Both the position numbers and the translations under genes were made by a program. A stretch of 5,620 nucleotides of DNA, taken from assembly GCA_030670005.1 (NCBI GenBank), contig DAOVCL010000135.1, forward strand, positions 1 through 5,620. The letters run 5' to 3'. Of the stretch, positions 1-5,592 are shown piece by piece (the first letter of the stretch is position 1; every line of letters starts with the position of its first letter). The notes beneath the pieces were generated by a model. It searched no databases. It was not told where the DNA came from and saw only the letters and a list, made by a program, of their open reading frames with translations. Source of the stretch: Candidatus Zixiibacteriota bacterium (GTDB lineage Bacteria > SM23-81 > DAOVCL01).

Positions 1-143
1 GTCTTGCCGGTGGTCTCTTCAATGGTTACCAAGTCATGCCAAAAATTTTTCAGACATTTATCCCTGCTTCTTCTTTTAATAAAAGCAGCAACACCTGTAG
101 ATAGGATAATAAAACCTATAGTTATGGCAAATGTATCAGGCAT
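1..143 (-). CDS. N-terminal part of a small membrane-anchored hypothetical protein (runs off left edge)
   Basis: An open frame starts at ATG 143-141 on the minus strand and continues through 47 codons to the window edge without a stop. The start is well supported: AAAAGGAG lies at 157-150, six bases upstream. The protein begins MPDTFAITIGFIILSTGVAA, a short polar N-terminus leading into one hydrophobic segment (about residues 5-22). A basic stretch follows (KRRSRDK, residues 23-29), then a soluble part containing CLKNFWHDLVTIEETTGK. The basic residues after the membrane segment suggest a single-pass protein with its C-terminal part in the cytoplasm. I do not recognise a named family. The pattern 'DKCL..F....VT.E...GK' reminds me of uncharacterised bacterial proteins with a small beta-rich cytosolic domain, but this is memory only. 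The gene points away from coaE, so the region between them may hold divergent promoters. The product, full length and function are unknown. Confidence 0.72.
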   Translation of the reverse strand, partial: MPDTFAITIGFIILSTGVAAFIKRRSRDKCLKNFWHDLVTIEETTGK

Positions 144-149
144 AATAAA

Positions 150-157
150 CTCCTTTT
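150..157 (-). promoter_or_regulatory. Shine-Dalgarno sequence of the left-edge gene
   Basis: AAAAGGAG on the minus strand is followed by a six-base spacer (TTTATT) and then ATG at 143. This decides the start of the partial gene, which is otherwise supported only by an open frame. Confidence 0.75.
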
Positions 158-169
158 AATATACTTTCA

Positions 170-186
170 GCTAAATCGGATTTAGC
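170..186. promoter_or_regulatory. 17-bp perfect palindrome, candidate operator
   Basis: GCTAAATC-G-GATTTAGC has eight-base arms that match exactly around one central base. It ends 26 bases upstream of the start codon of the left-edge gene. Weak minus-strand promoter-like elements surround it: TTGCTA at 188-183, overlapping the palindrome, and TATATT at 163-158, with an over-long 19-base spacer. The position fits a repressor or activator site for the left-edge gene, and the arms are too short and AT-rich for a terminator without a T-run. The TAA of the doubtful small frame at 182-310 lies inside it. The symmetry is seen directly; the regulatory role is inferred. Confidence 0.35.
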
Positions 187-310
187 AAAAGAAAATGTCG
201 TTCACCACCTCCACTGTCTTGGCTTGGATCAACAGCATATGAAGGAGGCTAGTAATTACCAAGACGGCAAGAACTAAATTGAATATCGAAATTCTTTCAA
301 CTTCTGTCAA
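182..310 (-). CDS. doubtful tiny single-pass membrane protein, or remnant of one
   Basis: A minus-strand frame is open from 400 to the TAA at 184-182 (72 codons between stops) but has no ATG near its beginning. A TTG at 310-308 would give 42 residues. This version reads TEVERISIFNLVLAVLVITS at residues 2-21, continues with a hydrophobic LLHMLLI, and ends in a polar QAKTVEVVNDIFFC tail. The composition is that of a plausible single-pass membrane miniprotein: a charged start, about 20 hydrophobic residues and a polar tail. It lies in the same direction as the left-edge gene, 38 bases upstream of its ATG, so the two could be co-transcribed. Against it are the lack of a Shine-Dalgarno sequence before TTG 310, the rare start codon and the short length. 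It could equally be the 3' end of a decayed gene, or chance. Confidence 0.22.
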   Translation of the reverse strand: MTEVERISIFNLVLAVLVITSLLHMLLIQAKTVEVVNDIFFC

Positions 311-585
311 GGAGAAATTTCTGCTCTTACAATTGGGGAAGGGTATCGCATCTGCCCGCTTCCTGAATGCCAGATATAGACTGAGCTTCCCAACTTCAGA
401 TTACGATAATAGTAAATTTTCCTAAGTATATTGTTCACTTGGGGAATACTCTGATAACAAAAAGAGATAATCCCCATTTTGATTGATGACTCATCGCCCT
501 TCAAAGATTAAAACCGCACCATAAAAGTGATAAGTCATTCCTTAATAGGCATTTAAAAGATTTAGACCTAACAGGAATGGAACCA

Positions 586-602
586 GTCAATTTCAATTTG
601 AC
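586..602. promoter_or_regulatory. imperfect dyad overlapping the coaE -35 box
   Basis: GTCAA-N7-TTGAC, with further matches inside (seven of eight base pairs symmetric around position 594), overlaps five of the six bases of the -35 hexamer of coaE. A protein bound here would block RNA polymerase. The dyad is seen directly. Whether it binds anything is inference, and the arms are short enough to arise by chance in AT-rich DNA. Confidence 0.25.
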
Positions 603-626
603 AATTGGAGCCTTTTCCCTTACAAT
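598..626 (+). promoter_or_regulatory. near-consensus sigma-70 promoter of coaE
   Basis: A perfect -35 hexamer TTGACA (598-603) is followed by a 17-base spacer (604-620) and a -10 hexamer TACAAT (621-626) that matches the consensus at five of six positions. This is close to the ideal housekeeping promoter and implies strong, constitutive-type transcription unless a factor intervenes at the dyad over the -35 box. With the usual six-base gap after the -10 hexamer, transcription starts at 633, the first base of the coaE ATG. The mRNA would then be leaderless. Confidence 0.82.
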
Positions 627-632
627 TGGGCT

Positions 633-1229
633 ATGAAGGTCATTGGGGTTACTGGAGGAATCGGTTGTGGGAAGACAACCCTCTGCAGGATGTTCCAGAG
701 CTGGGGAGCCCAGGTCATTGACGCAGACCGGCTGGGCAGGGAGGTTGTGGAGAGCGATCCATCCCTCTTAAAGAGGTTAAAAAGGGAATTTGGAGGAACA
801 ATCCTTAACCCAGATGGGAGCCTGAACCGGAGGGAGCTGGGAAGATTGGCATTTAAGAGTCCAATGGCTCAGCTCAAGCTTAACCGCATCGTTCACCCCC
901 CTCTTCTTAAACTGCTCAAAGAGAAGATCAGGAAGGCAAAGGACCCTGATCCACTGGTCGTCGATGCTGCCCTCCTGGTGGAATTGAACTTATGCGAAAT
1001 CCTGGACTATCTCATCCTGGTCCGGGCAACCAAGGAGATTAGGATAAGAAGGATTGGCCGAAAATGGAACATAGAGGAGATAGAGGAGAGAATGGCCGCC
1101 CAGCTACCAGAGAAGGAGATAGCCATGAAGGCCAATCTGGTGATAGATAACAATGGAAGCCTGAAGGAGTTGGAGGCAGAGGCCCATAAGGCCTGGAAGA
1201 TGATAAGTCAGCTTGGTGATGACATATAG
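633..1229 (+). CDS. coaE: dephospho-CoA kinase
   Basis: CoaE phosphorylates the 3' hydroxyl of the ribose of dephospho-CoA with ATP, the last step of coenzyme A synthesis, in the cytoplasm. The 198-residue length is normal for the family. The Walker A loop GGIGCGKTT lies at residues 8-16, with lysine 14 and threonine 15 as phosphate ligands. The DADR motif at 30-33 supplies the acceptor-site aspartates. VHPPL at 87-91, the 'LLVE' remnant of the family PLLFE motif at 114-117, an arginine-rich lid around 136-143 and IDNNGSL at 171-177 complete the pattern. Small deviations are cysteine 12 for the usual serine in the P-loop and alanine 113 for the usual proline; neither removes a known catalytic residue. 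The ATG at 633 is fixed by the family N-terminus, since the beta strand starts at residue 2. No Shine-Dalgarno sequence precedes it; the nearest GGAG is 22 bases away. The strong promoter ends six bases before the ATG, so translation of a leaderless mRNA is likely. The gene stands alone and converges on dnaE. Confidence 0.96.
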   Translation: MKVIGVTGGIGCGKTTLCRMFQSWGAQVIDADRLGREVVESDPSLLKRLKREFGGTILNPDGSLNRRELGRLAFKSPMAQLKLNRIVHPPLLKLLKEKIRKAKDPDPLVVDAALLVELNLCEILDYLILVRATKEIRIRRIGRKWNIEEIEERMAAQLPEKEIAMKANLVIDNNGSLKELEAEAHKAWKMISQLGDDI

Positions 1230-1257
1230 CCTAGATTATTCATCAAAAAACGAGCCA

Positions 1258-1275
1258 GCAGAACCACTGTTCTGC
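1258..1275. repeat. perfect 7-bp hairpin with tetraloop
   Basis: GCAGAAC-CACT-GTTCTGC starts 28 bases after the coaE stop. Read on the minus strand it is followed by seven bases and then six T (1250-1245), so together with its neighbour it may end dnaE transcripts. A possible outer GAGC/GCTC stem around both hairpins would bring the structure to one base from that T-run. In the coaE direction no T-run follows. Confidence 0.4.
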
Positions 1276-1277
1276 CA

Positions 1278-1301
1278 CGGTCAGATCAGGGGATCTGACC
1301 G
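1278..1301. terminator. perfect 10-bp hairpin with tetraloop, candidate terminator or mRNA 3' stabiliser
   Basis: CGGTCAGATC-AGGG-GATCTGACCG is an exact ten-base stem with a four-base loop, 48 bases after the coaE stop. It is the strongest hairpin I see in the window. On the plus strand it is followed by CTCTCTATAAAT, with scattered T but no T-run, so intrinsic termination of coaE would be inefficient. It could instead protect a transcript end made by Rho or by exonuclease trimming. With the hairpin at 1258-1275 and the T6 at 1250-1245 it could form a compound terminator for the dnaE unit. Confidence 0.42.
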
Positions 1302-1337
1302 CTCTCTATAAATAAACTCACAATATCAGAATACTAT

Positions 1338-1405
1338 AGGACTTAAACCTCCTACAGGTTTCAAATCTGCGGATGTTGTTATTGCCTGGTTTGAGTCCTC
1401 CAGGC
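1338..1405. repeat. overlapping, mutually exclusive inverted repeats
   Basis: Three stems compete for the same bases. A long-range stem pairs AGGACTTAAACC (1338-1349) with GGTTTGAGTCCT (1388-1399), twelve pairs including one G-U in the plus-strand RNA. A local hairpin AAACCT-CCTAC-AGGTTT (1345-1361) uses the left arm. Another, GCCTGG-N10-CCAGGC (1384-1405), uses the right arm. The two local hairpins can coexist, but each excludes the long stem. The pairing is better on the plus strand, where the odd pair is G-U, than on the minus strand, where it is A-C. It resembles a two-state RNA switch in form, but it lies downstream of coaE and not ahead of a plus-strand gene. It may also be a worn repeat element. 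Confidence 0.4.
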
Positions 1406-1459
1406 CATTAAGCGTATATTGAGGAATGTAATTGCCAACGTAGTAAAGGATTGAGTTCC

Positions 1460-1480
1460 TTAATTCTTAATTCTTAATTG
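1460..1480. repeat. three tandem TTAATTC-type heptamers
   Basis: TTAATTC, TTAATTC and TTAATTG follow one another directly, ending 11 bases from the dnaE stop codon. The run is a short simple-sequence repeat that could vary in copy number by slippage. It lies in the 3' untranslated part of the dnaE transcript, and no function is evident. Confidence 0.6.
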
Positions 1481-1491
1481 AACTTCCCCCC

Positions 1492-4400
1492 TCACTCCAC
1501 CCAGACATTTTCCTCCCCCAAGATTCCCATCAGCTTCGCCAGCATACCTGGTTTGGGATCAACCCTAACCCCCTTTGACTTTACCCTTATCCCCTCCTCC
1601 CTCGTCTCAAGATGGATCTCCAATCTGCAATCTCCGGTTGAGGGGGAAAGTATCCCCTTCACCTCCTCTAAGAGGCTCTCATCCAAGCCTGTGGTGGAGA
1701 TCCTCAGATGGAGGGAGCGGGCGGGAAGTTTTCTGGCCTGGGAAAGGGGAAGTACTTGGAAGGCAACCAACTTAGCTCTCTCGGTCTCCTTGGTGGAGAC
1801 CTTTCCCTTAAGCAGAACCATAGAATCATCTTTGAGTATATCCCTTGCCTCCTCGTATAGATCCGAGAATACAATGGCCTCAAAGCTTCCCGCAAAATCC
1901 TCTACAGTAAGAAAGGCCATAGGTTTCCCCTTCCGATCTTGGTTTAACCTTATTCCAGCTATGATGCCCCCCAGGGTTACTATCTGCCCCTCGATGCACT
2001 CCTGTAGGCTCTGGGCTGTAATATTGGCGTACCTCTTCAGTTCCTTCTCATATCTTTCCAATGGATGGCCGGAGACAAAGAAGCCAAGAACCTCTTTCTC
2101 CCTGGAGAGAAGGTAGCTGGTGGGCCATTCATCCACCTGGGGAAGTTCTGGGTGAGCGAAAAGTTCACTCCCCTCTCCAAAGAGGCTTGTCTGTCCCTTT
2201 GCCTTATCCCTACTGCTTTTCTGACCCCAGTCCATTGCTTGTTGCACCATACTCACCTTCTGCGCTCGATGGCCCTTAAGGGAATCCATGGCCCCTGCCT
2301 GGATGAGGCTCTGAATCATTCTACGGTTCACCAACCTAAGGTCAACCCTCTCGCAGAAGTCAAAAAGGTCCTTAAACTCTCTCCCCCCCTCTCTGGCTTT
2401 CACTATTGAATTTACGGCTTTATGGCCGACATTCTTCACTGCCCCCAAGCCAAAGAAAATCCTCTCCCCTTCCACCCAAAAACGGTCAAAACTACGGTTG
2501 ACATCCGGGGGAAGCACCTCAATCCCCATCCTCTTGCATTCATTGAGGAGGATAACGACCCGATCTGAGTCGCCCATCTCACTGGAAAGGGAGGCAGCCA
2601 TAAACTCCACAGGATAATGGGATTTCAGGTAGGCTGTCTGGTAGGCCACTAAGGCGTAGCCTGTGCTGTGGGATTTGTTGAAGCCATAACCGGCAAAATG
2701 GGCCATGAGGTCAAAGACCGCATCAGCCACCTCCTTCTTTACCCCTTTGGATAGGGCTCCTTTGATGAACTCCTCCCTCTGTTCGGTCATCATCTCGGCC
2801 TGCTTCTTGCCCATAGCCCGGCGGAGGATGTCTGCCTTTCCCAGGCTGAAACCGGCCATATCACTGGCAATTCTCATCACCTGTTCTTGATAGACTATCA
2901 CCCCATAGGTCTCCTTTAAGATCGGCTCTAAGAGAGGATGAGGATAGTCGACCTTCCTCTTCCCATGCTTTCGCTGAATAAACTCATCGATCATTGCCGA
3001 CCCCAGAGGACCAGGCCTATAAAGAGCGTTCATAGCGATCATATCCTCAAGCTTCTCCGGCTTGAGCTTGCGTAAGTAGTCCCTCATCCCAGAGCTCTCG
3101 AACTGAAAGACCCCCACCGTATCTCCCTTGGAGAGGAGTTTAAATGTCCTCTTGTCATTTAGAGGTGTGTCCTTAAGCTCTATCTTCTCCTTCTGATTTC
3201 TCTCGATAATCTCCAAAGTATCCTGGATTACGGTCAGGGTTCGCAAGCCCAAGAAATCCATCTTCAGAAGTCCTATATCCTCCAGGGATTTCATATCATA
3301 CTGGGTGGTTACCTCCCCACCCTTGGCTGAACGAAAGAGGGGAACGAAGTCGGTGAGATCTGAGGGAGCGATGACCACTCCCGCAGCATGAGTGGAGGCA
3401 TGCCTGGCTAACCCCTCCAGAACCTGAGCGTTTTTTAAAAGATCTTGCACCCGGGGGTCCTTCTCGGTCAACTCCCGCAGGGGTAGAACCTGATCTAACG
3501 CTCTTTTCAGGGTCATATCAGGCTCAAAGGGGATCAGTTTAGCTAACCTGTCCACCTCCATATAGGGCATATCCAGCACCCTCCCCACATCCCTGACCAC
3601 CGCCCTGGCGGCCATTGTGCCAAAGGTGATTATCTGGGTAACATTTTTGGAGCCATACTTTTTCACCACATACCTGATTACCTTATCCCGATCCCTGTCC
3701 GAGAAGTCTATATCAATATCGGGCATACTGATCCTCTCCGGATTGAGGAACCTCTCGAAGAGCAGGTCATAGCCGATGGGGTCGATCTCGGTGATCCCCA
3801 GACAGTAAGCCACCAGGCTTCCCCCTACCGATCCCCTCCCCGGTCCCACGCTTATTCCCTGGTTGCGGGCATAGTCAATCAAATCCTTTACAATGAGGAA
3901 GTAGCCGGCAAACCCCATCTTCTCTATTATGCCCAATTCATAATCGAGCCTCTCCTCAAGCCTTGGGGTAACCTGGCGATACTTCTCCCTCAATCCACGA
4001 TGGGAGAGCTCCCTCAAATAGGGACCGAGATCGTGGTAACCCTCAGGAAGGGGAAAATGGGGCAGATGAATCCTATCGAATTCGAGCATTAAGTTACACC
4101 CCTCGGCGATCTTGATGGAGTTGGATAGGGCCTGGGGAAGAGAGGAGAAGAGCTTCTCCATCTCTTGCGGGGATTTGAAGTAGATCTGGTCAGTGGAGAA
4201 CTTGAGCCTGTCCTCGTCATGCACCTTCTTCCCGGTCTGGATACACAAAAGCAGATCATGGGCCTTATAATGTTCCCTTTTCAGGTAATGGCAGTCATTT
4301 GTAGCCACATATGGTATCCCCAGCTCCTGGGAGAGCTTAAGGAGTCCCTGTAGGGCTTTCCTCTCCTCCTCTATGCCATGGTCTTGTAGCTCAAGGAAAA

Positions 4401-4920
4401 AGTTTCCCTCTCCGAATATCTCCAGATATTCCTTGGCCGCCTTTTGGGCCTTCTTGTAGTTGCCAGAGATCAAAAGCCGGGGGATTTCCCCTTTGGCACA
4501 GCCACTTAAGCCGATAAGCCCCTTCCCCAACTTGGCCAAGGATTCCTTGTCCACCCGGGGCTTATAATAGAAACCCTCTAAGTATCCTATGGTGGAGAGC
4601 TTCATCAGGTTCTTATATCCCTGGTAGTCCTTGACCAAGAGGGTGAGATGGTAGGAGGCCTCGCTAAGGCCACCTGGGGAGGACCTATCCGTCCTTGACC
4701 CAGGGGCCACATAGACCTCGCTGCCGATGATGGGCTTGAGGCCTGCATTCATAGCCTTTTTGTAGAACTCTATGGCCCCAAACATATTGCCATGGTCGGT
4801 TATGGCCACTGCCGGCATATTGAACCTTTTGGCCTGAGCCACCATATCGTCTATCTTACAAGCCCCATCAAGGAGGCTATAGTCAGTATGATTGTGTAGA
4901 TGAACGAACTTTGCGGCCAT
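1492..4920 (-). CDS. dnaE: DNA polymerase III alpha subunit (DnaE type)
   Basis: DnaE is the catalytic subunit of the replicative polymerase. The 1142 residues are full length. The PHP domain (about 1-280) keeps all nine expected metal-ligand positions: H9 and H11 in HLHNHT, D18, H43, E68, H91, C141, D209 and H211. The C-family palm follows, with GPGRGSVGGS (359-368) and catalytic aspartates D401 and D403 in MPDIDIDF, plus D555 in LLKMDFLGLR. Fingers motifs include YRPGP (634-638), YQEQVM (677-682) and GYGFNKSHSTGYA (744-756). A helix-hairpin-helix (about 862-882) precedes a beta-clamp-binding peptide QTSLF (910-914). An OB fold spans about 977-1060, and a small C-terminal domain follows. The start is set by AGGAGG four bases upstream and by the conserved N-terminus. 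It is coupled to the rhomboid gene ahead of it. Its 3' end faces coaE, so accA, a common downstream neighbour, is not there. Confidence 0.98.
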   Translation of the reverse strand: MAAKFVHLHNHTDYSLLDGACKIDDMVAQAKRFNMPAVAITDHGNMFGAIEFYKKAMNAGLKPIIGSEVYVAPGSRTDRSSPGGLSEASYHLTLLVKDYQGYKNLMKLSTIGYLEGFYYKPRVDKESLAKLGKGLIGLSGCAKGEIPRLLISGNYKKAQKAAKEYLEIFGEGNFFLELQDHGIEEERKALQGLLKLSQELGIPYVATNDCHYLKREHYKAHDLLLCIQTGKKVHDEDRLKFSTDQIYFKSPQEMEKLFSSLPQALSNSIKIAEGCNLMLEFDRIHLPHFPLPEGYHDLGPYLRELSHRGLREKYRQVTPRLEERLDYELGIIEKMGFAGYFLIVKDLIDYARNQGISVGPGRGSVGGSLVAYCLGITEIDPIGYDLLFERFLNPERISMPDIDIDFSDRDRDKVIRYVVKKYGSKNVTQIITFGTMAARAVVRDVGRVLDMPYMEVDRLAKLIPFEPDMTLKRALDQVLPLRELTEKDPRVQDLLKNAQVLEGLARHASTHAAGVVIAPSDLTDFVPLFRSAKGGEVTTQYDMKSLEDIGLLKMDFLGLRTLTVIQDTLEIIERNQKEKIELKDTPLNDKRTFKLLSKGDTVGVFQFESSGMRDYLRKLKPEKLEDMIAMNALYRPGPLGSAMIDEFIQRKHGKRKVDYPHPLLEPILKETYGVIVYQEQVMRIASDMAGFSLGKADILRRAMGKKQAEMMTEQREEFIKGALSKGVKKEVADAVFDLMAHFAGYGFNKSHSTGYALVAYQTAYLKSHYPVEFMAASLSSEMGDSDRVVILLNECKRMGIEVLPPDVNRSFDRFWVEGERIFFGLGAVKNVGHKAVNSIVKAREGGREFKDLFDFCERVDLRLVNRRMIQSLIQAGAMDSLKGHRAQKVSMVQQAMDWGQKSSRDKAKGQTSLFGEGSELFAHPELPQVDEWPTSYLLSREKEVLGFFVSGHPLERYEKELKRYANITAQSLQECIEGQIVTLGGIIAGIRLNQDRKGKPMAFLTVEDFAGSFEAIVFSDLYEEARDILKDDSMVLLKGKVSTKETERAKLVAFQVLPLSQARKLPARSLHLRISTTGLDESLLEEVKGILSPSTGDCRLEIHLETREEGIRVKSKGVRVDPKPGMLAKLMGILGEENVWVE

Positions 4921-4921
4921 C

Positions 4922-5581
4922 TTACCTCCTCTTTCCTAAGAGCTTCGCTCCGATGACTCCAGCCATAAATCCACCTATATGGGCAAACCAGGCCACTCCT
5001 CCACCAAATCTCCCTCCCAGACTAGGGATCCCATTTAGAAGCTGAATAAAAAACCAGAGGCCAAGCAGAAGGAAGGCCGGTACCTTCATCAAACGGATAA
5101 AGTATCCAAATATGACCAGGGTTAAAACCCTTGCTCGAGGAAACCTCACTAAATACCCCCCCAACACGCCGGCTATGGCCCCGCTGGCCCCAATCATTGG
5201 GATCTCCGACCCGGGATCTGTGAGGATCTGGAGCCCTTCTGCAGCCAGCCCACAGCCAAGGTAGAAGAGGAGGAACCTGAGGTGTCCTATCTCCTCCTCC
5301 ACATTGTCCCCAAATATCCAGAGATAGAGCATATTTCCTCCGATATGGAGGAGCCCTCCGTGCATAAACATAGAGGTAAAAGGGGTAAGGCGGACAGGGA
5401 TTGGTGAGGAGGGAGGCAGATCTACCCCATGAGTTATCTCATAGGGGATAGCTCCCAACCTCAAGACCAACCCCCTCCCCCAGGAGAGCTGATAGAGGAA
5501 GAATATACAGTTTAACAGGATTATCCCTATCGTGACCAGGGGAAAGATATAGGTAGGATTTTCATCCTTTAGGGGTATCAT
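4922..5581 (-). CDS. rhomboid family intramembrane serine protease
   Basis: Rhomboids cut transmembrane helices of substrate proteins inside the lipid bilayer. This one has 219 residues and about six hydrophobic segments (roughly 11-30, 68-90, 101-119, 129-145, 151-183 with a break, 196-214), the basic bacterial layout with no extra cytosolic domain. The catalytic dyad is visible: serine 133 in GASGAIAGVLGGY and histidine 201 in WFAHIGGF. The HGGLLHIGGNML block (74-85) supplies histidine 79 and asparagine 83, which stabilise the oxyanion in the family. The N-terminus IPLKDENPTYIFPLVT is typical of short bacterial rhomboids and supports ATG 5581 as the start. No Shine-Dalgarno sequence precedes this start, but TATAAA lies five bases upstream. 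The gene is directly upstream of and coupled to dnaE. The substrate cannot be told from sequence, and a link to replication is not implied by position alone. Confidence 0.94.
   Translation of the reverse strand: MIPLKDENPTYIFPLVTIGIILLNCIFFLYQLSWGRGLVLRLGAIPYEITHGVDLPPSSPIPVRLTPFTSMFMHGGLLHIGGNMLYLWIFGDNVEEEIGHLRFLLFYLGCGLAAEGLQILTDPGSEIPMIGASGAIAGVLGGYLVRFPRARVLTLVIFGYFIRLMKVPAFLLLGLWFFIQLLNGIPSLGGRFGGGVAWFAHIGGFMAGVIGAKLLGKRR
4925..4930 (-). promoter_or_regulatory. dnaE Shine-Dalgarno sequence inside the end of the rhomboid gene
   Basis: AGGAGG on the minus strand is the codon pair for the last two arginines of the upstream protease. It is followed by its TAA stop, one G, and the dnaE ATG. 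The four-base spacing and the TAA-G-ATG junction favour translational coupling, with ribosomes ending the protease positioned to start on dnaE. Confidence 0.8.
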
Positions 5582-5586
5582 CTACG

Positions 5587-5592
5587 TTTATA
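5587..5592 (-). promoter_or_regulatory. possible -10 box of the rhomboid-dnaE unit
   Basis: TATAAA on the minus strand lies five bases before the rhomboid ATG. At 16-18 bases upstream I find no hexamer resembling TTGACA; the best is TTCGTG, which matches two positions. The assignment is therefore weak. If real, transcription would start at or within a base or two of the ATG, again giving a leaderless mRNA. A promoter further upstream, beyond the window, is equally possible. Confidence 0.3.

Larger units (their letters stand above)
144..632. other. AT-rich intergenic region between the left-edge gene and coaE
   Basis: This stretch of 489 bases is visibly richer in A and T than the genes beside it and separates divergent genes. 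It holds the ribosome binding site and palindrome of the left-edge gene, the doubtful small frame at 182-310, and the coaE promoter and its overlapping dyad at 586-626. A second, weaker promoter-like pair lies at 304-333 on the plus strand (CTGTCA, 18 bases, TACAAT). A 65-codon minus-strand frame at 307-504 starts with TTG, has no Shine-Dalgarno sequence and resembles no protein I know, so it is not called. Between about 340 and 580 I see no RNA gene and no convincing terminator. Confidence 0.6.
1230..1491. other. structured intergenic region between convergent coaE and dnaE
   Basis: These 262 bases contain no convincing coding frame. From left to right they hold a run of six A (1245-1250, a T-run for minus-strand transcripts), two perfect tetraloop hairpins (1258-1275 and 1278-1301), a group of overlapping stems (1338-1405), a weak five-base hairpin (AAGGA/TCCTT near 1447-1461) and three TTAATTC-type heptamers (1460-1480). 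Both flanking genes must terminate here, yet neither side shows a textbook stem directly followed by a T-run. Confidence 0.6.

Noticed and set aside
256..426. Plus-strand open frame after a GAAGGAGG sequence at 241-248
   Set aside because: The purine run looks like a strong ribosome binding site, but no ATG, GTG or TTG follows at a proper distance. The ATG just before it (239) gives only a 12-residue frame. The translated sequence is not protein-like.
307..504. 65-codon open frame on the minus strand in the intergenic region
   Set aside because: It starts with TTG, has no Shine-Dalgarno sequence, resembles no protein I know and lies in AT-rich non-coding DNA. It was kept only as a possible partner of the frame at 182-400.
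633..680. Altered P-loop in CoaE (GGIGCGKTT in place of the common GGIGSGKS)
   Set aside because: The general GxxxxGK[ST] pattern is fully kept, and cysteine at this variable position is a mild change that does not suggest a different substrate.
1384..1405. tRNA T-arm-like look of the GCCTGG-N10-CCAGGC hairpin
   Set aside because: The stem has six pairs and a ten-base loop without the TTCGA signature, and no acceptor, D or anticodon arms fit around it.
1230..1491. CRISPR array or insertion sequence ends in the repeat-rich intergenic region
   Set aside because: There is no regularly spaced repeat-spacer pattern, and no terminal inverted repeats with flanking target duplications or transposase fragment. 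The heptamers are directly tandem.
1478..2409. Several plus-strand open frames opposite the 3' part of dnaE
   Set aside because: They lie antisense to the well-conserved OB and C-terminal parts of dnaE, have compositions rich in serine and proline typical of shadow frames, and lack ribosome binding sites. The same applies to the plus-strand frames at 2705-2890 and 4165-4353 and the minus-strand frame at 1704-1895.
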